The notes: generated by a model not told the origin, from the sequence alone. Shown: positions 1 through 7,145, counted from the first letter of the stretch. The stretch: DNA of 9,586 nt from Pseudobdellovibrionaceae bacterium (GCA_022843085.1 JALHOI010000082.1:1-9586); one strand, 5' to 3'. Numbers and translations: made by a program.

Positions 1-2347
1 AGCTCGGATTGCGCAGACACTTGATCTGGGTGATCTCGAAGAAATTTACCGGCCCTTCAAGAAAAAGAAAAAAACCAAGGCGACTCTTGCCCGCGAAGCT
101 GGCCTCGAACCCTTAGCCGATTGGCTTTGGAAGATTGGGCACGGCGAAGAAACTCCCGCTGTCACGATGGAAATCAAGGCGAAGGAATTCTTGAATCTCG
201 CTGCGGGAATCGTGACTTACGATCTTGCGCTCAAAGGGGCGCAAGACATCGTTGTCGAAAAGTTATCGAACGACGCAGCTCTTCGCGAACGCATTCGGCA
301 GAACTTTTTCGATCACGGTAAAATTACGTCGAAAAAAGCGAAGGGCTTTAAAGCTCACTCGAAGTTCGAGATGTATGCTGAATTTGCCGAGAGCGTGAAG
401 TCTCTGGCCGAGCGAAAAGCATCTCACCGGTATTTAGCGATGCGTCGCGGTTGGGCTGAAGAAGAACTGACGGTAGCCGTCGAAGGTGACGAAGCCGCCA
501 ACCTGCAGCTTTTCGAGCGTACGACGTTTGTTCCTGCGGTTGAAAAATCGGTGGCGGAAAACACCGAGATCGGCAAAGTTCTCGAGTTCCTAAAGACGTG
601 CGCGAAGCTGGCCTACACTGTTCACGTGCACCCTTCGATTTCAAACGAAGTGCACCGAGTGCTTAAAGACAACGCCGACAAAGACGCCATCATGGTTTTC
701 GCCGAAAACGTTCGAAAAGTTCTGCTCGGCAGTCCGTTCGGGCCGCGCTGTGTATTGGGCATCGATCCTGGCCTTCGAACAGGGTGCAAAGTCGCTCTTA
801 TTGATAAGCAGGGTAATTTCATCTCAAACACTGTTCTTCAAATTCTCGGCGACGGAGCTTACGAAAAGGGTAAGTCACTGTTCAGCGAAGTGACGAAGCA
901 AATTGCGATCGACGCGATCGCGGTTGGTAACGGAACCGGCGGTCGTGAAGCTGAGACCTTTATTCGCAAAATCTTGAAAGAGATTGGCAAAGAAATTCCG
1001 GTCATTCTTGTCAGCGAGTCGGGTGCGTCGGTTTATTCGGCTAGCGACGTTGCGCGCGAAGAATTTCCAGATCTCGATCTGACGGTTCGTGGTGCGATCT
1101 CGATTGCGCGTCGCTTGCAAGATCCTTTGGCTGAACTTGTTAAAGTTGATCCAAAGTCGATCGGCGTCGGTCAGTATCAACACGACGTTTCGCAAACGGC
1201 TTTGAAAAAGTCTTTGGCCGAAGTTGTCGAGAGCTGCGTGAACGGTGTGGGTGTTGACCTCAACACCGCGTCGGCTCCGCTGCTTTCCTACGTGGCGGGC
1301 ATCGGTCCGGCGTTGGCGAAGTCGATTGTCGAGTACCGGCAGGCGAATGGTCTTTTTGCCGAGCGAGATCAGCTTTTAAAAGTGACTCGGTTTAGCCCTA
1401 AAGTTTTCGAGCAGTGCGCGGGTTTCTTGCGCGTGCCTCAAGGAAAACATCCGCTCGATTCGACCGGTGTGCATCCCGAGCGCTATGCCGCGGTTCGCGA
1501 CATGGCGTCGGAACTGTCGGTTCCTGTCACGGGTCTCTTTGGAGAAAATGCGAAAAAGATTTTAGCGCTTCGCACGAAGTGGGCGCAGATCATCGGGGAA
1601 TTTACTTTCGACGATATCGTTCGCGAACTTGAAAAGCCGGGGCGCGACCCACGCGATCCGTTCAAGGTCTTCGCGTTCCGCGACGATATTTTTGAAGTCA
1701 AAGATCTTAAAGAAGGCATGATTTGTCCGGGCATCGTGACGAACGTTACGAACTTCGGCGCCTTCGTCGACATCGGCGTGCACCAAGACGGCTTGGTTCA
1801 CATTTCTGAGTTGTCGAACAAATTTGTCGATGACCCCCGCAAGGTTGTGAACCCGGGCGATCAAGTCACGATTCGTGTCTTGGGCGTCGACATGGAGAAA
1901 ACTCAGATCTCATTGTCGATGATCTTAGAAGCCGGTGCTCCTCGCGAACGCGCAGCTCGTGGTGAAGCCACTGCGGGTGGCGATCGCGCGACACGTGCGC
2001 CACGAGGCGACCGAGCTCCGAAAGGTGAACGTGCACCGCGGGCTCCTCGCGAACCGAAGACTCCACCTCCGACACCGACGCCTGGCCCTCGAGTTGGCGG
2101 TCCGCAAGTTCGAGATCCTAATGCGCCATCACCAATTGCGGCGTCGGGTTCTCGTCCGACGCCACGTGGCCCGGGTATGATTCAACCCGCCGGCAGCGGT
2201 GGAGGTCGACCTGATTCGCGCGGCGGTGGTTTCGGTGGGGGCAACAGCGGTTTTGGCGGCGGAGGACCTCGCGGAGGTTCGCCCTTCAACAATCCGTTCG
2301 CAGCACTTCTAACCAACGATTCAAAATCAAACTCGAAAAATAAGTAG
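1..2347 (+). CDS. tex: Tex, S1-domain transcription accessory protein (5' end missing)
   Basis: The reading frame is open from base 2, with no stop before TAG at 2345-2347. It gives 781 visible residues, so the true start lies upstream of the window. Residue numbers count from the first visible codon. The opening stretch (LEEIYRPFKKKKKTKATLAR, then GLEPLADWL) matches the N-terminal helical part of Tex. A YqgF/RuvC-like domain begins near residue 250 (GIDPG, Asp 255). Helix-hairpin-helix modules follow around 420-480 (VAGIGPALAKSIVEYR), and an S1 RNA-binding domain spans about 568-640 (GIVTNVTNFGAFVDIGVHQDG ending in ISLSM). Tex is a cytoplasmic nucleic-acid-binding protein that affects transcription elongation and is widely conserved. 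The 138 residues after the S1 domain form a low-complexity Arg/Pro/Gly tail, listed separately, which is much longer than in Escherichia coli Tex. No partner gene is visible because upstream sequence is absent. The family call is very secure; the biochemical role is from the family. Confidence 0.97.
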   Translation, partial: ARIAQTLDLGDLEEIYRPFKKKKKTKATLAREAGLEPLADWLWKIGHGEETPAVTMEIKAKEFLNLAAGIVTYDLALKGAQDIVVEKLSNDAALRERIRQNFFDHGKITSKKAKGFKAHSKFEMYAEFAESVKSLAERKASHRYLAMRRGWAEEELTVAVEGDEAANLQLFERTTFVPAVEKSVAENTEIGKVLEFLKTCAKLAYTVHVHPSISNEVHRVLKDNADKDAIMVFAENVRKVLLGSPFGPRCVLGIDPGLRTGCKVALIDKQGNFISNTVLQILGDGAYEKGKSLFSEVTKQIAIDAIAVGNGTGGREAETFIRKILKEIGKEIPVILVSESGASVYSASDVAREEFPDLDLTVRGAISIARRLQDPLAELVKVDPKSIGVGQYQHDVSQTALKKSLAEVVESCVNGVGVDLNTASAPLLSYVAGIGPALAKSIVEYRQANGLFAERDQLLKVTRFSPKVFEQCAGFLRVPQGKHPLDSTGVHPERYAAVRDMASELSVPVTGLFGENAKKILALRTKWAQIIGEFTFDDIVRELEKPGRDPRDPFKVFAFRDDIFEVKDLKEGMICPGIVTNVTNFGAFVDIGVHQDGLVHISELSNKFVDDPRKVVNPGDQVTIRVLGVDMEKTQISLSMILEAGAPRERAARGEATAGGDRATRAPRGDRAPKGERAPRAPREPKTPPPTPTPGPRVGGPQVRDPNAPSPIAASGSRPTPRGPGMIQPAGSGGGRPDSRGGGFGGGNSGFGGGGPRGGSPFNNPFAALLTNDSKSNSKNK
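1931..2344 (+). other. Low-complexity Arg/Pro/Gly tail of Tex
   Basis: These 138 codons follow the end of the S1 domain. The first third is rich in Arg, Ala and Glu (repeated RAPRGDRAP and ERAPRAPREP type units). The middle is Pro/Thr rich (TPPPTPTPGP). The last third is Gly rich with RGG-like units (SRGGGFGGGNSGFGGGG, GPRGGSPF). Codon use stays like the rest of the gene and the frame is intact to the stop, so this is a real extension and not a frameshift artefact. Arg/Gly-rich tails of this kind are known to bind RNA in other proteins. Assigning that role here is inference. Confidence 0.85.
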
Positions 2348-2618
2348 CGACGCAGTTTAATCGGGCCTTGGCTTATGCTCGGGCCACCATCGCGTCGAGT
2401 GGTGCGCCCTTTGTGGCGAATTTGTCAGACCGCGAGATGCGCACAAAAGAGAGGTGCGGTGCGGGCTCGACGGAATTTTTAAAAACTTTTGAAAGGTCGT
2501 ATCGACTGGGCCTGAAGATTTCGCCGATCTCGATTTACCTGAATAGCTAAACCCCTTGTATTGCACGAAACTGCCTGGCGACGCCGACTCCGCTTGAGGC
2601 CGGGAAGGCAACGAGTCG
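2348..2618. other. Convergent intergenic region between tex and the secreted-protein gene
   Basis: This 271-base stretch separates two genes that end towards each other. It should hold their terminators. The plus strand has one open frame from 2344 to TAA at 2548-2550. That frame has no ATG before codon 32 (about 2437) and only a TTG at 2368, with no clear Shine-Dalgarno sequence. Its codons resemble those of the neighbours, but its product is unfamiliar, so it is either a very small gene, a remnant or chance. The minus-strand open frame (2611-2357) has a composition unlike a real protein. No tRNA-like fold is seen. Confidence 0.6.
2393..2480 (+). terminator. Possible branched terminator or structured RNA after tex
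   Basis: A seven-base outer stem (CGTCGAG at 2393-2399 with CTCGACG at 2466-2472) encloses two smaller stems. These are CGCC 2405-2408 with GGCG 2415-2418, and CGCAC 2440-2444 with GTGCG 2454-2458, the latter capped outward by CCGC 2430-2433 with GCGG 2461-2464. A run of five T (2476-2480) follows three bases after the outer stem. The shape fits a large intrinsic terminator or a three-way-junction RNA about 45 bases after the tex stop. The stems are short and were found by eye, without a folding calculation. Confidence 0.25.
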
Positions 2619-3197
2619 CTAATCGGCTTTTGGGGATGCCTTCGCCTTTTTTATTCGGACGTCATGTTGTTTGCAATGGTCCTTCATCTGTGGGCTTGAA
2701 ATGTCATCGCAGAGATGAAAGTTAGGTTTTGAGACAGCCTCGGTTTTAAGTTTTACAAGGCGTTCGATGCGACGGTTCACTTCGCCTGAAGCGCCTTTGA
2801 TTTCACACGCAAAGTGCAGAGCAAGGTCGTAGTCTTGCTCGGCGCCGATACCATTTGCGAAGATCGTCATCAGAATCGCCGAACCTCCGAAGACGCGCTC
2901 ACTATTTTTTTCGATTTCGATGAGAGCGCAGTGCCGCGCCATTAAGGGGTCAGCGACCTTGCCGATACCGTAATAAAGCTGTTCAGAATCGCAGTCTATT
3001 AAGAGATCGCGATCTTTCATTGATGGCATTTGAGCTTCGCTGAGGAAAAGTTTTTTCACGGGCTTGCAGGCATCAATGACTGTCGGCTGCGGGTCGCGAG
3101 CGTATGTTCGCGACGTTGAGACGAAGCTTACAAACGTGAAAATAACCGCCAAAACGAGTGCAGCAAGGTTCCGGTGGCGAGTCCTGAGCGGTTTCAC
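2619..3197 (-). CDS. Secreted six-cysteine protein, LprI/Sel1-like N-terminal type
   Basis: The product has 192 residues and no assigned function. It starts with GTG, and the first 33 residues form a Sec signal peptide: basic residues (RTRHR), a hydrophobic core (LAALVLAVIFTFVSFV) and a likely cleavage after Thr-Tyr-Ala 33. The mature protein has six cysteines (44, 69, 90, 131, 163, 175), an even number suited to disulfides in the periplasm. The middle (YYGIGKVADPLMARHCA, then GGSAILMTIFANGIGAEQDYDLALHFACE) resembles a Sel1-like helical pair that, from memory, precedes the LprI-like (DUF1311) region in many proteobacterial secreted proteins. The segment FHLCDDISSPQMKDHC looks like the junction to that region, yet the chain stops 17 residues after the last cysteine. 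The start overlaps the stop of the upstream phosphatase gene (GTGA, 3197-3194) and only AAAAAG precedes it, so translation probably depends on coupling. The gene is confident; the family link is tentative. Confidence 0.85.
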   Translation of the reverse strand: MKPLRTRHRNLAALVLAVIFTFVSFVSTSRTYARDPQPTVIDACKPVKKLFLSEAQMPSMKDRDLLIDCDSEQLYYGIGKVADPLMARHCALIEIEKNSERVFGGSAILMTIFANGIGAEQDYDLALHFACEIKGASGEVNRRIERLVKLKTEAVSKPNFHLCDDISSPQMKDHCKQHDVRIKKAKASPKAD

Positions 3198-3982
3198 CTT
3201 TTTAACTCGAGAATTCGGTCTGCAATTTGGGTAAAACCGTGTCCACCGGTTTTGCCCGCGACAAATTTTGGCCGGTGCTTGAGGCGATTGGCGAAGTTTC
3301 TAATGTTGGCAACGGCGAAGGCATTGGTGAAAGCTTCGAACATCGGTTCGTCGTTGGGGCTATCGCCGCAGAAGGCGATCCGGCTTTGTTCTTGATCGAA
3401 GATGAACCCAAGCTCGCGCTCGCAATAAAGTTTTGTCATCGTGAGTTTGTCGTAAGTGCCAAACCATCCATTCACGTGAATCGAGCTGACTTTTGCAACG
3501 GCACCATGCTTTTCGAAAATGGAGACAATTTTAGAAACTTCGGTTTCGCTGAGAGGAGCGACGTCCTCACAGAAATCAATGGCAAGATCAAGCAATCGAG
3601 AAAACTGATCACTGGCGACCGCCGAACCGCGCACATTGCGAAGGACTTCGTACCGAATCTGGTCAAGGTTTTCGCGGTTCACGGCCATCGTCTTCTCATC
3701 GACGGCAAAATAACGTTTCATTTTTTTTTGAGTGGCATCGTACCGAAAGTAAAAACCACCATTCTCGCCGATGACTCCGTGAACTGGCCAAAGTCGTGCG
3801 ATCATCTCGCACCAGCCAGCAGGACGACCAGTAACCGGTACGATGTGCACGCCGGCGTCATGAAGTCGCCAAAGGCTTTCATAGGCCTCAGAGCGAAGGG
3901 CGCCTTCATCGGTGAGGGTGTCGTCGATGTCGGTGAAGACGGTCGTCACGAGTCCGCTTGAAAAGTCCGAAAGTGATTTCAT
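3194..3982 (-). CDS. HAD-IIB family phosphatase (Cof/sugar-phosphatase type)
   Basis: With the ATG at 3982 the product has 262 residues, normal for HAD-IIB enzymes. Motif I is TDIDDTLT with nucleophile Asp18 and acid/base Asp20. Motif II is VTGRP with Thr51. The likely motif III lysine is Lys179 (YDKLTMTK), and motif IV is GDSPNDEPMF with Asp207 and Asp211. All catalytic positions are present, and the cap lies between motifs II and III. The family hydrolyses small phosphorylated compounds, often sugar phosphates, in the cytoplasm; the substrate cannot be read from sequence. Segments such as RPAGWC, VIGENGGFYFRYD and SSIHVNGWFG mark a recognisable proteobacterial subfamily. The start is chosen because AGGA (3994-3991) lies eight bases ahead of it. 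The ATG at 3991 overlaps that AGGA and is less likely, and the frame stays open without homology to 4099. The stop overlaps the next gene by four bases, making a two-gene unit. Confidence 0.93.
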   Translation of the reverse strand: MKSLSDFSSGLVTTVFTDIDDTLTDEGALRSEAYESLWRLHDAGVHIVPVTGRPAGWCEMIARLWPVHGVIGENGGFYFRYDATQKKMKRYFAVDEKTMAVNRENLDQIRYEVLRNVRGSAVASDQFSRLLDLAIDFCEDVAPLSETEVSKIVSIFEKHGAVAKVSSIHVNGWFGTYDKLTMTKLYCERELGFIFDQEQSRIAFCGDSPNDEPMFEAFTNAFAVANIRNFANRLKHRPKFVAGKTGGHGFTQIADRILELKR

Positions 3983-3990
3983 TTCGTGCA

Positions 3991-3994
3991 TCCT
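3991..3994 (-). promoter_or_regulatory. Shine-Dalgarno AGGA deciding the phosphatase start
   Basis: On the minus strand AGGA is followed by TGCACGAA and then ATG at 3982-3980, an eight-base spacing. This supports the start at 3982 over the in-frame ATG at 3991, whose first base is part of this element. Confidence 0.6.
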
Positions 3995-3995
3995 G

Positions 3996-4020
3996 ACATT
4001 GTTCACGACACATTGTTCAC
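3996..4020 (-). repeat. Tandem 11-base direct repeat ahead of the phosphatase gene
   Basis: ACATTGTTCAC occurs at 3996-4006 and again at 4010-4020, a 14-base period with a three-base gap. On the transcribed strand this reads GTGAACAATGT twice, ending just before the AGGA ribosome binding site. The position suits an operator or an mRNA-level control site. No function is shown by sequence alone, and chance duplication is possible. Confidence 0.6.
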
Positions 4021-4044
4021 ACAGAGCGCGACGTTTGGCGAGTC

Positions 4045-4056
4045 GCTCGGCCGAGC
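4045..4056. promoter_or_regulatory. 12-base perfect palindrome in the divergent control region
   Basis: GCTCGGCCGAGC is an exact palindrome lying between the minus-strand phosphatase gene and topA, 25 bases beyond the tandem repeat. Without a loop it is better suited to binding a dimeric protein than to a hairpin. In G+C-rich sequence a 12-base palindrome can arise by chance, so the call is tentative. Confidence 0.35.
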
Positions 4057-4136
4057 TTAAATGAAAATTCGCTTGCCGAAGCGCTGCGGTTCGCTCCACT
4101 TTAAGAAACGCGCGGCTCTCGATCGGTCGATTCGGT

Positions 4137-4142
4137 TATATT
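4137..4142 (+). promoter_or_regulatory. Possible -10 element of topA
   Basis: TATATT (five of six matches to TATAAT) lies 48 bases ahead of the topA GTG. It would give a leader of about 40 bases. No good -35 box is visible 16-18 bases upstream and there is no extended -10, so this is only a candidate. The rest of 4057-4136 shows no other clear signal. Confidence 0.3.
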
Positions 4143-4190
4143 AGGACGTCGCGGCGCAGCACTCGACTCTCATCAGTTTGGCGGAAGAAC

Positions 4191-7076
4191 GTGGCGAAAG
4201 CAGCATCGAAGAAATTATCCTCGGCCCCCACGGGTGGCGGCAAAACGCTGGTCATTGTCGAGTCGCCGACCAAGGCGAAGACGATTCGAAAGTTTCTGGG
4301 CAAGGACTTCATCGTTGAAAGCTGTATGGGCCACATCCGTGATCTGCCTCAGTCGTCGAAGGATATTCCTGAAAAATTTAAGAAACAAAAGTGGGCGCAG
4401 CTTGGAGTCGACACCGATCACGAATTTGAACCGATCTACTGCGTTCCCAAAAACAAAACGAAAATCGTAACGCTGCTGAAAGAGAAACTGAAAGAAGTCG
4501 ATCATCTGCTTCTCGCGACCGACGAAGATCGCGAAGGCGAAAGCATCAGTTGGCATCTTGTCGAAACGCTGAAACCGCAGGTTCCGTTTCGGCGAATGGT
4601 CTTCAACGAGATTACGAAGGATGCAATTCTTGATGCTGTCAAAGACACGCGCGACATCAATGCGAATCTCGTGCGGGCTCAAGAAGCGCGGCGCATTCTT
4701 GACCGATTGGTCGGCTATACGATTTCGCCGCTTTTGTGGAAGAAAGTCGCATACGGATTGTCGGCCGGCCGTGTGCAGTCGGTCGCCGTTCGCTTGATTG
4801 TCGAGCGTGAACACGACCGAATTCGATTTAAGAAATCGAGCTACTGGGATCTCGAAGCGGAAAATGAGAAGGACTCGATTCGCTTCAAGTCTCGATTGAT
4901 CTCTTTTGATGGCAAGCGCGTTGCTACCGGCAAAGATTTTGATTCATTGACGGGTATGCTGACACCCGAGCGAGCGAAAGATTCGGTTGCACTCGATGAG
5001 AAGCGGGCGAGCGCAATTCTGGCCGAGCTTCAAACCAGCGGCTGGAAGGTGATCGAGGCCGAAGAAAAACCGATCTCGAGAAAACCAGCGGCACCGTTTA
5101 TCACATCGACTCTTCAGCAAGATGCAAACCGCAAGCTTGGCTTATCCGCGAGAGAAGCCATGCAGGTGGCGCAGTCGCTGTACGAGCAGGGTTTCATCAC
5201 TTACATGCGAACTGATTCGACCTTTCTTTCGACACAGGCTCTCGAGGCCGCTCGCGGCCGAATTACAAAGCTTTACGGAAAAGAGTATCTGCCAGACGCC
5301 CCTCGCACCTACGACGATAAAAAGTCGAAAGGTGCGCAGGAAGCCCACGAAGCAATACGGCCCGCAGGTACCGAGATGATCGTCCCCGAAGACACGGGTC
5401 TTTCGGGGTTGCCACTCAAGCTCTACGACCTCATCTGGAAGCGCACGATTGCCAGCCAGATGGTCAACGCCCGCCAACGTCAACTTGCCGTTCGATTCGA
5501 AGTCGGTAAGGGCACATTCGCGGCGAGTGGAATGACCATCGAGTTTCCTGGTTTTTTGCGGGCGTACGTTGAAGGAAGCGACGACGAAAACGCAGCGCTT
5601 GAAGAAAAAGAAGTTCGTCTGCCGTCGCTCAAAAAAGGCGACACCGTTAAATGCGTCGACGTCGCAACACAAGGACACGAAACGAAACCGCCGGCGCGAT
5701 TCACAGAGGCGAGCCTCGTGCAGACGATGGAACGCGAGGGTATCGGCCGACCGTCGACCTATGCGTCGATCATCGGTACGATCATCGACCGCGGTTACGT
5801 TCGCAAAGCGGGAAATGCGCTTGTGCCGACGTTCACGGCGATGGTGGTAGCAAAACTTCTTCGCAACCATTTGCCCGAGTTCGTCGATCTGAAATTCACA
5901 AGTGGCATGGAAGATAGTCTCGACGAGATCGCCAATGGCGATCTCGATTCAATCGGCTATCTGAAGTCGATTTATTTTGGCGGCAAAGACAAGAAACACT
6001 CGGGCCTGAGGCCGCTTGTCGACAAGCAAGAAGCTGAGATTGATCCTGCCGAGGCACGGTCGATTCAGCTTGAAGGTTTGACGGGCTTAAGCTTTCGCGT
6101 CGGTCGTTACGGCGCTTATGTTTGTCGGGACACAAAAGATGGCGAACAGTGCGCTTCGATTCCTGATGCTCAGTCGCCGTCTGAAATTACATCCGAAATC
6201 GTCAACAAACTGATCGATCAGAAGTTAAACGGCGCCGATGCCCTCGGAAAAGATCCGAAATCGGGTTTGCCGATTTACGTTTTAAGCGGTCGCTATGGGC
6301 CATACGTTCAGCTCGGTGAGGCCGACAGCGAAGATGCGAAGCCGAAACGCGTTTCGCTTCCCGCCGGCACCGAACCTGAAAATGTGACGATGGAAAAAGC
6401 GCTGCAGCTGCTGGAACTTCCCAAGACACTGGGTCTTCATCCAGGCACTGGCAAAGAAGTCAAAGCAGGGCTTGGTCGCTTTGGCCCCTACGTGGTTCAC
6501 GACGGTGATTTTAGATCGATTCCCAAAAGTGAAAGCTTGTTCGAAATTGATCTCGCTCGTTCGCTTGAGCTTTTCGCAAAAGAAAAACAAGGTCGCGGTC
6601 GAGCAGCTGCGCTTCGTGAGATCGCAATACCGGGACGCGAAGATAAGATGCAGGTCTTCTCGGGCCGGTACGGGCCCTACGTGAAGCTCGGAAAAGTGAA
6701 TGCTTCGCTACCGGAGGGAATGAAGCCTGAAGACATCACCATGGAGCAAGCTCTTGATTTGATCAAAGCGCGTGGTGGTGGCGACGAAGAGCCCGAAGCT
6801 AAAAAGTCTGGTGCAAAGCTTACGGGCGCTTCGAAGAAAAAAGGTGCAAAAAAAGCGGCCGGAAAAGCGGCCGGAAAAGCGACCGGGGCTGCTCTTGAGA
6901 AGACTGAAGCTCAAAAGGCGGCTGGCGCCGCTTTCGCTGCGAAAATGGCGGCGGCCCGCGCAGCGAAGCAGGGCGGCGGTGCCGTCGGCGCTCGAGCGAA
7001 TTCGGGGACGTCCACTGTGGTCGCATTTCCTCCGACAAAGCCTGCAAAGCCCACGACGATTGTTCGTAAGAAGTAA
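4191..7076 (+). CDS. topA: DNA topoisomerase I (type IA)
   Basis: The product has 961 residues and relaxes negatively supercoiled DNA by cutting one strand through a tyrosine intermediate. The Toprim domain starts at residue 19 (LVIVESPTKAKTI, catalytic Glu24) and carries the metal-binding triad Asp111, Asp113, Glu115 in TDEDREGES. The active-site tyrosine is Tyr338 in FITYMRTDST, with Arg340 beside it. The type IA core runs to about residue 600. The C-terminal region has no four-cysteine zinc fingers. It has four Topo_C-type repeats instead, marked by GRYG or GRFG at residues 638, 700, 762 and 825, spaced 62-63 residues apart. A basic Lys/Ala-rich tail covers about 865-961. Translation starts at GTG, since no in-frame ATG lies nearby upstream; a GGAAG at 4183-4187 is a close-spaced ribosome binding site. 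It is transcribed away from the phosphatase gene. The identification is very secure. Confidence 0.98.
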   Translation: MAKAASKKLSSAPTGGGKTLVIVESPTKAKTIRKFLGKDFIVESCMGHIRDLPQSSKDIPEKFKKQKWAQLGVDTDHEFEPIYCVPKNKTKIVTLLKEKLKEVDHLLLATDEDREGESISWHLVETLKPQVPFRRMVFNEITKDAILDAVKDTRDINANLVRAQEARRILDRLVGYTISPLLWKKVAYGLSAGRVQSVAVRLIVEREHDRIRFKKSSYWDLEAENEKDSIRFKSRLISFDGKRVATGKDFDSLTGMLTPERAKDSVALDEKRASAILAELQTSGWKVIEAEEKPISRKPAAPFITSTLQQDANRKLGLSAREAMQVAQSLYEQGFITYMRTDSTFLSTQALEAARGRITKLYGKEYLPDAPRTYDDKKSKGAQEAHEAIRPAGTEMIVPEDTGLSGLPLKLYDLIWKRTIASQMVNARQRQLAVRFEVGKGTFAASGMTIEFPGFLRAYVEGSDDENAALEEKEVRLPSLKKGDTVKCVDVATQGHETKPPARFTEASLVQTMEREGIGRPSTYASIIGTIIDRGYVRKAGNALVPTFTAMVVAKLLRNHLPEFVDLKFTSGMEDSLDEIANGDLDSIGYLKSIYFGGKDKKHSGLRPLVDKQEAEIDPAEARSIQLEGLTGLSFRVGRYGAYVCRDTKDGEQCASIPDAQSPSEITSEIVNKLIDQKLNGADALGKDPKSGLPIYVLSGRYGPYVQLGEADSEDAKPKRVSLPAGTEPENVTMEKALQLLELPKTLGLHPGTGKEVKAGLGRFGPYVVHDGDFRSIPKSESLFEIDLARSLELFAKEKQGRGRAAALREIAIPGREDKMQVFSGRYGPYVKLGKVNASLPEGMKPEDITMEQALDLIKARGGGDEEPEAKKSGAKLTGASKKKGAKKAAGKAAGKATGAALEKTEAQKAAGAAFAAKMAAARAAKQGGGAVGARANSGTSTVVAFPPTKPAKPTTIVRKK
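6852..6887 (+). repeat. Three 12-base tandem repeats in the topA tail
   Basis: AAAGCGGCCGGA occurs at 6852-6863 and 6864-6875, followed by the variant AAAGCGACCGGG at 6876-6887. The units are in codon register and encode Lys-Ala-Ala-Gly twice, then Lys-Ala-Thr-Gly, within the basic C-terminal tail. Gain or loss of units would keep the reading frame. Confidence 0.9.
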
Positions 7077-7116
7077 GCGAAAGGATGTAGGCGACCGACC
7101 GCGCAGTAACGTGCTG

Positions 7117-7145
7117 TTGAATAAAGACGCAACTCGCGATAAATT
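7117..7145 (+). promoter_or_regulatory. Possible promoter of the HAD-like gene
   Basis: TTGAAT (7117-7122) and TAAATT (7140-7145) are separated by exactly 17 bases; each matches four of six consensus positions. Transcription would start at about 7152, nearly on the ATG at 7154, giving a leaderless or almost leaderless message. This fits the absence of a Shine-Dalgarno sequence before that ATG. Read-through from topA 77 bases upstream is the alternative. Confidence 0.3.

Noticed and set aside
2357..2611. An 84-codon minus-strand open frame after the secreted-protein gene
   Set aside because: It needs a TTG start, its product is Ser/Pro/Arg-rich without secondary-structure pattern, and it does not continue the LprI-like family of the gene upstream.
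2584..2618. CGACTC/GAGTCG inverted repeat as a terminator of the minus-strand operon
   Set aside because: Six base pairs enclose a 23-base loop and no T run follows on the minus strand, so the evidence is too weak.
3227..3961. A 244-codon open frame on the plus strand
   Set aside because: It lies opposite the HAD-IIB phosphatase in exactly the same codon register, where it stays open simply because the real gene avoids TTA, CTA and TCA codons. It has no family likeness, while the minus-strand frame has all four HAD motifs.
3983..4099. Longer N terminus for the phosphatase, up to 301 residues
   Set aside because: The extra 39 residues show no HAD likeness and run through the tandem repeat. 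The AGGA eight bases ahead of 3982 explains a start there.
5142..5870. A 242-codon minus-strand open frame
   Set aside because: It lies wholly inside topA, whose protein is strongly conserved over this stretch. Its product is rich in Arg, His and Phe with no recognisable pattern.
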